51,553 nt of DNA from Candidatus Omnitrophota bacterium (GTDB lineage: Bacteria; Omnitrophota; Gorgyraeia; Duberdicusellales; 4484-171): the NCBI GenBank assembly GCA_018826075.1, contig JAHKAJ010000026.1, forward strand, positions 1 through 51,553. Direction: 5' to 3'. Below the pieces are notes generated by a model. It had not been told where the DNA came from. It saw nothing but the letters and a program-made list of their open reading frames with translations, and ran no database searches. Positions 1 to 8,041 of the stretch are shown piece by piece. A program made the position numbers and the translations under genes. Every line of letters begins with the position of its first letter. Position 1 is the first letter of the stretch.

Positions 1-3000
1 CACGCCGATTTTGTACATCTTCACGTCCACACTCAATATAGCCTCTTAGATGGGGCCTGTCATCTGGACCGGTTGGTGGATAAGGCGGTGGCCCTGAAGC
101 TGCCGGCTTTGGCCATTACTGACCACGGTAACATCTTCGGAGCGATAAAATTTTACAGCCTCTGTATGAAAAAAGGCATTAAGCCGATTATCGGCTGCGA
201 AGTCTATTTAGCTTCTGGCTCGCGTTTCGATAAAGAGCATAAGCCTGGTTTAGACAGCAATCATCACCTGATTTTACTGGCTAAAGACGAACAGGGTTAT
301 TCTAACCTTATCCGCTTGGTCAGTTTGGCCCACTTGGAAGGCTTCTATTACAAACCCCGATTGGATAAAGAGCTGCTTAATAAGTATCACCAGGGCTTGA
401 TCGCTTCCAGCGCCTGCCTTAAAGGCGAAGTCGCTTCCCGGATCCTTGCCGATGATTTTCCGGGTGCCTGTAAAACTGCCGATGAATATTTAAATATTTT
501 CGGCCGGGGGAATTTCTATCTTGAGATCATGGAAAACGGGCTTCCCGAACAAAAAAAAGTTAACCAGGGGCTGATCAAGATCGGCCGGGATTTAGACATT
601 CCTTTAGTAGCTACCAATGATATCCATTATTTGGAAAAGCAAGAAGCTTTTGCTCATGAAGCTCTTTTGGCCATACAGACTCAAGGTATGCTGTCTGACC
701 CCAACCGGTTTAAATTTAACAGCGATACTTTTTATTTTCGTTCGCCTCAGGAGATGAAGGATATTTTTAAAGAGACCCCCGAGGCTATAAAAAACACCTT
801 AGAGATCACTCAGAAATGTAATTTGACTATGGATTTTTCTAAAATTCATCTGCCGCATTTTCCTATTCCCGGCGGGGACACCGAGGAAGAATGCCTTAGA
901 AAGATTTGTAACCAAAATTTAGAAGAACGTTATCCTTCAGCTAAACCAGAAGTAAAAGAACGCCTGGAATATGAGTTGGGTGTGATCAAAAAAACCGGTT
1001 TTGCCAGTTATTTTTTGATCATCTGGGATCTGGTCAAATTTGCCAAGGAAAATCATATCCCGGTCGGCCCGGGCCGCGGTTCAGCTGCCGGAAGCATTGT
1101 CAGTTATCTTCTGAAAATAACCGATGTCGATCCTTTAGCTTATGAACTTCTTTTTGAGCGTTTTTTAAACCCGGCCAGGATTTCGATGCCTGATATTGAT
1201 ATTGATTTTTGTTATGAAAAACGGGCTCAAGTGCTTGAATACGTGGCTAAAAAATACGGAAAAGATAGCGTCGCCCAGATCATTACCTTTGGAACTATGT
1301 TAGCTAGGGCTGTGGTCAGGGATGTGGGAAGAGTTATGGGGATAAGCTATGCTGAAGTCGACCGGATTGCCAAGATGATTCCTTATACTGTCGGCCAAAA
1401 CACCAATCTTAAGGCGGCTTTGAATTTAAGCCCTGAACTGCAACAGGTTTATGATGCTGATATTCAGATAAAACGTTTAATCGATGTAGCTATGCAGCTT
1501 GAGGGGCTTTCCCGTCATGCTTCCACTCATGCCGCCGGAGTAGTGATTTCTGACCGGCCGTTGATTGAAAGAGTGCCTTTGATAAAAGGATCCGATGGTG
1601 AGACAGTCACTGGATTTGATATGGGTTCTTTGGAGAAAACCGGGCTGCTGAAGATGGATTTTTTAGGTTTGAAGACTTTGACCGTGATTGAAGAGACGCT
1701 AAAAATAGTTAAGTGTACCAAAAATAAAGATTTGGATATCGGCAACTTACCTTTGGATGATAAAAAAACCTTTTCGCTTTTATCCCAGAGCGACACAGTC
1801 GGGGTGTTCCAACTTGAAAGCCGGGGGATGCGGGAGATTCTGACTAAAATTCATCCTTCCAAATTCGAAGATTTAATTGCAGTATTAGCTCTTTACCGCC
1901 CAGGGCCTTTAGGCAGCGGCATGGTCGATGATTTCATTAACCGCAAACAAGGTAAGAGGCAGATTACCTATATTCATCCGGCCCTGGAGCCGATTCTAAA
2001 TAAAACTTACGGAATAATTCTTTACCAGGAACAGATCATGCAGATAGTTTCAAAATTAGCTGGCTTTGGTATGGCCAGGGCTGATCTTTTGAGAAAGGCC
2101 ATCGGTAAGAAAATTCCTGAGATTATGGATGAACAGCGGCACTTATTTATGGAGGGTTGCAGTAAAAATAAAATTCCGGCTGCTGTAGCCAGCCAGATAT
2201 TTGACTTAATAGATTATTTTTCCGGTTATGGATTCAATAAGAGCCATTCAACTGCCTATGCACTTATTTCCTATCGCACCGCTTACCTGAAAGCCCATTA
2301 TCCGGTTGAATTTATGGCTGCCCTTTTAACCAGCGAGCGTAATAATACCGATAAGGTGGTTGAATACGTTAATGAAGCGGCTAAAATGAAAATTAAGGTT
2401 TTACCTCCGGATATCAATACCAGCTTTACCAATTTTACGGTGACCGAGGATAATAATATTCGTTTCGGGCTTTTAGCGATTAAAAACGTAGGCCATGCGG
2501 CTTTAGAAAGCATTGTCGCTATCAGGAAGGAAGATAAGTTTAAAAATATTTTTGATTTTTGCCAACGGGTAGATTCACGGGTAGTTAATAAAAAAGTTAT
2601 GGAAAGCCTGATCAAAACAGGGGCTATGGATTCTTTTGGGCTGCGGCGGGCCCAGATGATGGCGCTGCTTGACCGGCTATTGGATAAAAGCGGCAGGAAA
2701 AAAGATACTGCTCAGCTGACCCTTTTTGAGATGCCCCGCGATGAAACTGTTCCTGACGTAGAGGAGTGGCCTTTAGCCCAGATTTTAAACTTTGAAAAGA
2801 CTCTTTTAGGTATCTATCTTACCGGCCACCCCTTACATTCTTTTTCCGACGTGGTTAATTATGTCCGGCGTGAAAGGATTTCGACACTTTCTGAACATCC
2901 CGGCCGCCAGGAAGTAACTATCTGCGGGGTAATCGAGAAGGCAAAAATTATCACTACCCGTAAAAAAGGCCAGCGGATGGCTATTCTAAAAATAGAAGAC

Positions 3001-3399
3001 GAAACCGCAAGCATCGAGGTTTTTGTTTTTCCCCGTCTTTATGAAGAAGCAGCCTTGTCTTTACGGGAGAAGGCGGTTATTACTTTAAAGGGCCAGGTTG
3101 AGACTAAAGAAAGGGTGCCTAAGATCCTGGCTTCTAAGATCATACCGTTGGAAAAACTCATTGAAAGCATAAAACAGATGAATATTTTCATTGAAGGCAA
3201 CAACCTTCCCCTGGAGAAGCTAAAGGCGGTTTTTACCAGTAATAAAGGCAATATTCCTATTTTGTTTTCCTTCAAAAACCCTAAATTCGGAGGGGTAAAA
3301 ATCAAGACTGCCGATAGTTTTTCGATTAATGTCAGCGAACAATCCCTGCACCAGGTGGGCGAATTAGTGGGAGAGGGTAATTTAACCCTAGTCATCTAA
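1..3399 (+). CDS. dnaE: DNA polymerase III alpha subunit (5' end outside window)
   Basis: Catalytic subunit of the replicative DNA polymerase. The open frame is already running at base 1 and reads a PHP-domain opening (HLHVHTQYSLLDG) at codons 6-18, so probably only a few N-terminal codons are missing. The first internal start-like codon (TTG at 73) is not the real start. The C-family polymerase active site PDIDIDF lies near codons 397-403, followed by the helix-hairpin-helix region. An OB-fold begins at about codon 970 (VTICGVIEKAKIITTRKKG). About 1130 residues are seen, the normal DnaE1 length. The stop codon abuts a 91-bp inverted-repeat element. Family assignment is secure. Confidence 0.97.
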   Translation, partial: HADFVHLHVHTQYSLLDGACHLDRLVDKAVALKLPALAITDHGNIFGAIKFYSLCMKKGIKPIIGCEVYLASGSRFDKEHKPGLDSNHHLILLAKDEQGYSNLIRLVSLAHLEGFYYKPRLDKELLNKYHQGLIASSACLKGEVASRILADDFPGACKTADEYLNIFGRGNFYLEIMENGLPEQKKVNQGLIKIGRDLDIPLVATNDIHYLEKQEAFAHEALLAIQTQGMLSDPNRFKFNSDTFYFRSPQEMKDIFKETPEAIKNTLEITQKCNLTMDFSKIHLPHFPIPGGDTEEECLRKICNQNLEERYPSAKPEVKERLEYELGVIKKTGFASYFLIIWDLVKFAKENHIPVGPGRGSAAGSIVSYLLKITDVDPLAYELLFERFLNPARISMPDIDIDFCYEKRAQVLEYVAKKYGKDSVAQIITFGTMLARAVVRDVGRVMGISYAEVDRIAKMIPYTVGQNTNLKAALNLSPELQQVYDADIQIKRLIDVAMQLEGLSRHASTHAAGVVISDRPLIERVPLIKGSDGETVTGFDMGSLEKTGLLKMDFLGLKTLTVIEETLKIVKCTKNKDLDIGNLPLDDKKTFSLLSQSDTVGVFQLESRGMREILTKIHPSKFEDLIAVLALYRPGPLGSGMVDDFINRKQGKRQITYIHPALEPILNKTYGIILYQEQIMQIVSKLAGFGMARADLLRKAIGKKIPEIMDEQRHLFMEGCSKNKIPAAVASQIFDLIDYFSGYGFNKSHSTAYALISYRTAYLKAHYPVEFMAALLTSERNNTDKVVEYVNEAAKMKIKVLPPDINTSFTNFTVTEDNNIRFGLLAIKNVGHAALESIVAIRKEDKFKNIFDFCQRVDSRVVNKKVMESLIKTGAMDSFGLRRAQMMALLDRLLDKSGRKKDTAQLTLFEMPRDETVPDVEEWPLAQILNFEKTLLGIYLTGHPLHSFSDVVNYVRRERISTLSEHPGRQEVTICGVIEKAKIITTRKKGQRMAILKIEDETASIEVFVFPRLYEEAALSLREKAVITLKGQVETKERVPKILASKIIPLEKLIESIKQMNIFIEGNNLPLEKLKAVFTSNKGNIPILFSFKNPKFGGVKIKTADSFSINVSEQSLHQVGELVGEGNLTLVI

Positions 3400-3489
3400 T
3401 CGGGACACATCCCATTTAAATAGGCCTTGATTTTATTGACATATTAAGTGTAAGGTAGGAAATAGTTTTTAAATGGGATGTGTCCCGAT
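3399..3489. repeat. Inverted-repeat element with perfect 22-bp arms after dnaE
   Basis: The arms at 3399-3420 and 3468-3489 are perfect reverse complements and contain CGGGACACATCCCATTTAAA. They enclose 47 bp of AT-rich sequence without a gene. The left arm starts on the last base of the dnaE stop codon. It could act as a terminator hairpin for dnaE or be a miniature mobile/REP-pair element; the long arms and symmetric ends favour the latter. Confidence 0.8.
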
Positions 3490-3496
3490 AAAATAC

Positions 3497-3525
3497 TTGA
3501 CACTAAGGCTTGCGGTTGATAGACT
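3497..3525 (+). promoter_or_regulatory. Candidate sigma70 promoter of the HU gene
   Basis: A consensus -35 box TTGACA (3497-3502) is followed after 17 bp by TAGACT (3520-3525), which matches four of six -10 bases. Only 6 nt separate the -10 box from the ATG at 3532, and there is no clear ribosome binding site. The predicted transcript would therefore be leaderless or nearly so. Confidence 0.5.
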
Positions 3526-3531
3526 TAGAGT

Positions 3532-3804
3532 ATGAGAAAACGTGATTTAGTTCTTAAAATCAGCCAGGACACCGAGGTAAAACAAGTTATAGTCAAAGAA
3601 GTGGTCCAGAGGACTCTTGATGAGATTTTCCAAGCCCTCAAGGCTGGAAAAAGGATTGAGCTGCGTAATTTCGGGGTATTCCAGGTCAAAAAAAGAAAGA
3701 AAAGGATCGGCAGAAATCCCAAGACCGGAGAAGTCGTGCCGGTTCCTGAAAGGCGGACTGTGGTGTTTAAGCCCGGCCTGGAAATGAAGAAACACATAAA
3801 GTAG
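3532..3804 (+). CDS. HU/IHF family DNA-binding protein
   Basis: Small nucleoid protein that dimerises and bends DNA. The 90 residues match the family's usual length. The signature GRNPKTGEVVPVPERRTVVF covers the DNA-binding beta arm at about residues 61-80, and the C-terminus FKPGLEMKKHIK is typical. Whether it behaves as HU or as an IHF-like subunit cannot be decided from the sequence. It stands alone between two repeat elements, with its own candidate promoter and no convincing ribosome binding site. The TAG stop at 3802-3804 is formed by the first bases of a GTAG-type palindrome. Confidence 0.92.
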   Translation: MRKRDLVLKISQDTEVKQVIVKEVVQRTLDEIFQALKAGKRIELRNFGVFQVKKRKKRIGRNPKTGEVVPVPERRTVVFKPGLEMKKHIK

Positions 3805-3829
3805 AGGCGCAAAATTTTGCGCCCCCTAC
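3801..3829. repeat. GTAG-type palindrome overlapping the HU stop codon
   Basis: Starts GTAGAGGCGCAAAA and ends TTTTGCGCCCCCTAC, an imperfect palindrome with one extra C in the right arm. It shares its ends with five other copies in the window (10155, 18256, 19778, 42473, 46937) but has its own inner stem CAAAA/TTTTG. Its TAG is the stop codon of the HU gene. It may also act as a transcription terminator. Confidence 0.75.
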
Positions 3830-3905
3830 AGAGCAGCGCCAATGAGCCTCAATAATTTCCCCTTCCAAGGTTATCTTTCCGCAAAGTCTACAGGAGGAAA
3901 CAGGA

Positions 3906-5150
3906 TTGAAAAAAACGTATAACAACATACGCGGGACTTTGGATTTTAACCCGGCCGAAGCTTTTAGTTTCCAAAAGGTGATTTCTGCCGCCGAAAAAAT
4001 ATTTCAGCGGTTTGGGTATCAGGAAATAATTTTGCCTTTGCTTGAGGAGAGAGAGCTATTTATAAAAGGCGTGGGCACCGGAACCGATATTGTAGACCGC
4101 CAGATGTTTAAAATAGAAGGCAAGGATATTGTGCTACGCCCGGAAGGCACCGCCCAGGTGGTCAGGTATTACCTTCAAAATTCTTTACAAAAACGGGGAG
4201 ATTTTCATAAGTTTTTTTATACCGGAGCGATGTTTCGCGGAGAACGGCCTCAGAAAGGAAGGCTGCGCCAGTTCCATCACCTGGGAGCTGAAGCCATCGG
4301 TTCAGACAGTTTCTATGTTGATGCTGAGATGATCGATCTAAGTTTAAAAATCCTGGAGGCAGTGGGAGTAAAAGAAAAAGAATTGGTTTTAAATTCTCTG
4401 GGCTGTAAAGACGATAAAGATAATTTTAGCCGCAGGCTTAAGGCCGATCTGACTAAACATAAAAATAAACTTTGCGATGATTGCCGCAATAGGCTAGAAA
4501 AAAATCCTTTAAGAGTTTTGGACTGTAAAAAAGGCTGCCGTAGTGATTATATAAAGCAAGCTGGCGGCCATTTCATAGATCTCTGTCTGAAATGTAAACA
4601 GGATTTTAAGAATTTAACAGCTTTACTCGGCGATCTAGGAATAAAGCCTAAAACCGATTTTTGCCTGGTCCGGGGGCTGGATTATTATACTAAGACGGTT
4701 TTTGAGATCACCTCTTCTCAATTAGGGGCTCAGGATGCTATTGGTGCCGGCGGCCGCTATGATAATCTAATAGAGGATTTAGGCGGGCCCCGGGTTCCGG
4801 CAGTAGGATTTGCCTTAGGTATTGAGAGGATTCTTTTAGTTTTAGGAAAAGCCCTGGAAACTAAAAAAATAGACGTATTCGTGGCTGTCGGTGAAGAAGA
4901 GTTGTTTGAGGCCGGATTTAAAATCTTAACTGATTTGCGTAAAAAAACTTTTAGCGCAGATTGTGATTATAACCAGAAATCTTTAAAGTCTCAATTGCGT
5001 ACCGCTCAGCGCCTGGGTGCCCGGTTTACGGTTATCGTGGCTTCCGATGAATACCAAAGGGGTTGCGTGGCCTTAAAAGACATGGACAAGTCAACTCAAC
5101 AAGAGGTTAAGATAGAGGATTTAGCGTCTCAGATAATAGATTTAAAGTAA
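3906..5150 (+). CDS. hisS: Histidine-tRNA ligase
   Basis: Class II aminoacyl-tRNA synthetase that charges tRNA-His. Its 414 residues are the normal bacterial length. Class II motif 2 (FRGERPQKGRLRQFHHLG) is at about residues 110-127, and the histidine-specific motif VRGLDYYTKTVFE at about 255. A Cys-rich insertion (CDDC...DCKKGC) near residues 188-215 resembles the metal-binding insert of many HisRS. The start is TTG at 3906, chosen because AGGAGG (3892-3897) lies 8 nt upstream and the protein begins MKKTYNNIRGTLDF as expected. aspS follows after 13 nt, a common hisS-aspS pair. No T-box leader was found in the 100 nt upstream. Confidence 0.97.
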   Translation: MKKTYNNIRGTLDFNPAEAFSFQKVISAAEKIFQRFGYQEIILPLLEERELFIKGVGTGTDIVDRQMFKIEGKDIVLRPEGTAQVVRYYLQNSLQKRGDFHKFFYTGAMFRGERPQKGRLRQFHHLGAEAIGSDSFYVDAEMIDLSLKILEAVGVKEKELVLNSLGCKDDKDNFSRRLKADLTKHKNKLCDDCRNRLEKNPLRVLDCKKGCRSDYIKQAGGHFIDLCLKCKQDFKNLTALLGDLGIKPKTDFCLVRGLDYYTKTVFEITSSQLGAQDAIGAGGRYDNLIEDLGGPRVPAVGFALGIERILLVLGKALETKKIDVFVAVGEEELFEAGFKILTDLRKKTFSADCDYNQKSLKSQLRTAQRLGARFTVIVASDEYQRGCVALKDMDKSTQQEVKIEDLASQIIDLK

Positions 5151-5163
5151 AGGAGTAAGCAAA

Positions 5164-6555
5164 ATGTTGCGGACACACACTTGCGGCGAGTTGGCTAAGG
5201 AAGATGTAAATAAAGAAGCGGTGCTTTGCGGCTGGGTAGCGGCCCGGCGCGACCATGGTAAGATCATTTTCGTTGACTTAAGGGACCGTTACGGAATTAC
5301 CCAGATAGTCTTTCTTCCTAAGCCGGATAAAGAGACTTATGAAAAGGCAAAAAAAATCCGCAATGAAGATGTGCTTAAGATCAAAGGTGCGGTAGGCTTA
5401 CGGCCTAAGAATACTGAAAATCCCAATATTGCTACCGGCTTAGTGGAAGTTTGTGCTAAAGATTTAGAGGTGATCAGCAGTGCCTGTGATCTGCCTTTTA
5501 GCGTTGACGATTCAACCGAAGCCAGTGAAGAAGTCCGTTTTACTCACCGTTATCTTGATCTACGTCGCGACAAGATCCGTAACAATTTTATTTTAAGGCA
5601 TAAATTAAATCAGGAGTTTAGAAACTTCTTGAATCAAGAAGGCTTTTTAGAGATCGAGACCCCTTTTCTTACTAAATCTACTCCTGAAGGTGCCCGGGAT
5701 TATCTGGTTCCTTCGCGTCTTTCCCCCAATAAGTTTTATGCGCTTCCCCAATCGCCCCAGCTTTTTAAACAGATTCTAATGGTCGGCGGGATGGATAAGT
5801 ATTATCAGATCGCCCGCTGTTTTCGTGACGAAGACCTGCGTAAAGACCGCCAGCCGGAATTTACCCAGCTGGATATGGAGATGTCTTTTATCGACCAGGA
5901 AGATATTATTTCCTTGATCGAACGGATGATGGCTGGAGTTTTTTCCAAGGCCTTAGGAGTTGAGATTAAAACTCCTTTTGAGCGGATTTCGCATAAACAG
6001 GCTATCGAAAAATACAACAGTGATAAACCTGACATCGGTTCTGGCCAATACCGTTTTGCCTGGGTATTGGATTTTCCGTTGTTTGAATTTAATCCTGAAG
6101 AAAAAAGCTGGCAGATGTGCCATCACCCTTTTACATCGCCGCATCCTGAAGATATGCAGTTTCTGGATAGCGATTTATCCAAAGTAAGGGCTAAGGCTTA
6201 TGACTTGGTCTTAAACGGCCAGGAGCTGGGTTCTGGCTCAATAAGGATACATGATATTGGGCTGCAGCAGAAGATCTTCAGTATTCTAGGGATTTCGGAA
6301 ACTGAAGCTGAAACTAAGTTTGGTTTTCTCCTGCGGGCTTTTAAACACGGAGCTCCGGTCCATGGAGGTATTGCTTTTGGCCTTGACCGGCTCTATGCTA
6401 TAATAAGTGGTTCGGAAAGCATCAGGGAAGTCATTGCTTTTCCCAAGACTCAGAGGGGGGTTTGTCCTTTGTCTGACGCTCCTTCTTATGTTTCGGAAAA
6501 ACAGCTCAAAGAGCTTAATTTGAAGTTATCAGAACCCGAACAAACAGGAAAATAA
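5164..6555 (+). CDS. aspS: Aspartate-tRNA ligase lacking the GAD insertion domain
   Basis: Class II synthetase that charges tRNA-Asp. The N-terminal OB-fold anticodon-binding domain (WVAARRDHGKIIFVDLRDRYG) is of bacterial type, as are motif 2 (ARCFRDEDLRKDRQPEFTQLD) and motif 3 (GGIAFGLDRL). The protein has 463 residues, whereas bacterial AspRS usually has about 590. The missing part is the GAD domain: at about residues 285-297 the text jumps from SDKPDIG directly to YRFAWVLDFPLFE. The frame is continuous and both flanks are conserved, so this looks like a genuine compact form. The ribosome binding site AAGGAG lies 8-13 nt upstream of the ATG. Confidence 0.95.
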   Translation: MLRTHTCGELAKEDVNKEAVLCGWVAARRDHGKIIFVDLRDRYGITQIVFLPKPDKETYEKAKKIRNEDVLKIKGAVGLRPKNTENPNIATGLVEVCAKDLEVISSACDLPFSVDDSTEASEEVRFTHRYLDLRRDKIRNNFILRHKLNQEFRNFLNQEGFLEIETPFLTKSTPEGARDYLVPSRLSPNKFYALPQSPQLFKQILMVGGMDKYYQIARCFRDEDLRKDRQPEFTQLDMEMSFIDQEDIISLIERMMAGVFSKALGVEIKTPFERISHKQAIEKYNSDKPDIGSGQYRFAWVLDFPLFEFNPEEKSWQMCHHPFTSPHPEDMQFLDSDLSKVRAKAYDLVLNGQELGSGSIRIHDIGLQQKIFSILGISETEAETKFGFLLRAFKHGAPVHGGIAFGLDRLYAIISGSESIREVIAFPKTQRGVCPLSDAPSYVSEKQLKELNLKLSEPEQTGK

Positions 6556-6574
6556 TTTTAAGGAGGGTCTATCG

Positions 6575-7054
6575 ATGAAGAAAATATGGTTATTGGTCAG
6601 TTTGATTTTTGCAGTTGGCTGCATGACTGTTCGGACTTACGAAGTGGAGAAACCCCGTATTGATACTACCGTAGAAGGAAATCAGGGTTTTTTATCGGGA
6701 ACGCCCAAGGTAGAGCCTAAAAAAAGTAATCTCAGCTCAAACCGTAAGATATCGGTCGTGGAGATAGAGTTTGGTTCTTCCCAGGCTGAAGCCAGCCCTA
6801 AAAAATCATCATCTCAGGTAGCCACATTAGAGGAAGATTTTGATCAGGAAGTGGAAATCTTAGGCCAAGGTTTTGATTCGGAAAATTACACTCTCTACAC
6901 AGTAACTAAAGATGACACTCTCCAGAAGATATCCTATAAATTTTACGGAACTACCAGAAAATGGAAAGTGATCTATGATAATAATGTCGAAGCGATTAAA
7001 AATCCCGATAGGTTATATCCGGGAACTAAGATTAAAATACCGGCTTTGGAGTAG
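6575..7054 (+). CDS. LysM-domain lipoprotein
   Basis: Predicted envelope lipoprotein that may bind peptidoglycan. The N-terminus MKKIWLLVSLIFAVGC is a lipoprotein signal with lipidated Cys16. Residues 20-105 are a low-complexity polar linker. A C-terminal LysM repeat (about residues 107-157) shows YTVTKDDTLQKISYKFYG and ends NPDRLYPGTKIKIP, as is typical. A ribosome binding site AAGGAGG at 6559-6565 precedes the ATG. The exact partner is unknown; the assignment rests on the lipobox and LysM domain. Confidence 0.85.
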   Translation: MKKIWLLVSLIFAVGCMTVRTYEVEKPRIDTTVEGNQGFLSGTPKVEPKKSNLSSNRKISVVEIEFGSSQAEASPKKSSSQVATLEEDFDQEVEILGQGFDSENYTLYTVTKDDTLQKISYKFYGTTRKWKVIYDNNVEAIKNPDRLYPGTKIKIPALE

Positions 7055-7057
7055 GTT

Positions 7058-8041
7058 TTGGCTTTAATGCAGAAGATAATAGCGATTGATGATCCGGCTT
7101 GTTTGATTTCGGTTTTCGGGCCGCAAGATAAGAATATCAGGTTTCTTGAGCATGAGCTGGGTGTCAGCGTGGCCATGAGTTCAGGCGGCCTTCTGCTTAA
7201 AGGCAACAAAGACCCCCTGGAGCGGGCAGCCAAGGTCATCGAAAAAATGATCGAGTTGGCCAAAGAAGGCGTTGATCTCAGTGAAGCCGAATTAATCCAA
7301 TATTTGAACAGTTGTTCTTTGAGCAAAGGTGATTTTTCCAGCGAGGCTATGGTTACTGATGAGCATCTAGGCATCCGGGTCCCTTCAGTCCGCCGCCGCC
7401 TGGTTTTTCCCAAAACCGAAGGCCAGACCAGTTATATCCAGGCGATGCGTGATTTTGATATTGTTTTTGCAACCGGGCCGGCTGGAACCGGAAAGACCTA
7501 TCTGGCTATGGCCATGGCGGTTAATTTTTTGTTAGAGAAAAAGGTCCGCCGGATAATCCTGGCCCGTCCGGCCATTGAGGCTGGTGAATCGTTGGGCTTT
7601 TTACCCGGTGACATGCATGAGAAGTTGGGTCCGTATTTGCGGCCGCTTTATGATGCTCTATATGATATGATGGAGGTAGAAGTAATAGAGGAGTATTTGG
7701 AAACCGGCATTATTGAAATCGCACCCTTGGCTTATATGCGCGGCCGGACCCTTAATAATGCTTTTGTTATTCTAGACGAAGCCCAAAATTGCACTAGTGA
7801 ACAGTTAAGGATGTTTCTTACCCGTTTAGGGTTTGATTCAAAAACTGTGGTTACCGGCGACATCACCCAGAGTGACCTTCCTGAGGGAAAACCGGCTGGA
7901 CTGCTTGAGGCTTTGCATTTACTTGAACCGATCGAGGGGATCAAGCGGGTCAGCCTGGGAAAAAAAGATGTAGTCAGGCACCCATTGATCCAGAAAATAA
8001 TCCAAGCTTATGAAACTTTCTATAGCCAAAAAAGAAATTAG
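7058..8041 (+). CDS. phoH: PhoH family ATPase
   Basis: PhoH-like ATPase (YbeZ type), usually linked to ribosome or RNA maintenance with YbeY. An N-terminal KH-like segment (residues 1-100) precedes the ATPase domain. The Walker A motif GPAGTGKT is at about residues 140-147, followed by the family signatures ARPAIEAGESLGFLPGD and VILDEAQN. The 327 residues are the normal length. A TTG start at 7058 was chosen because GGAG lies 6 nt upstream; ATG at 7067 is an alternative. The next gene overlaps its 3' end by 32 bp, and the order phoH-HD protein-ybeY is conserved in many bacteria. Confidence 0.92.
   Translation: MALMQKIIAIDDPACLISVFGPQDKNIRFLEHELGVSVAMSSGGLLLKGNKDPLERAAKVIEKMIELAKEGVDLSEAELIQYLNSCSLSKGDFSSEAMVTDEHLGIRVPSVRRRLVFPKTEGQTSYIQAMRDFDIVFATGPAGTGKTYLAMAMAVNFLLEKKVRRIILARPAIEAGESLGFLPGDMHEKLGPYLRPLYDALYDMMEVEVIEEYLETGIIEIAPLAYMRGRTLNNAFVILDEAQNCTSEQLRMFLTRLGFDSKTVVTGDITQSDLPEGKPAGLLEALHLLEPIEGIKRVSLGKKDVVRHPLIQKIIQAYETFYSQKRN

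Noticed and set aside
3805..3905. T-box leader before hisS
   Set aside because: Only 100 nt are available, part of it repeat; no T-box conserved element was found.
5805..6187. Frameshift in aspS explaining the missing GAD domain
   Set aside because: The frame is continuous and conserved on both sides of the junction; extra frames here are shadows without GAD-like sequence.
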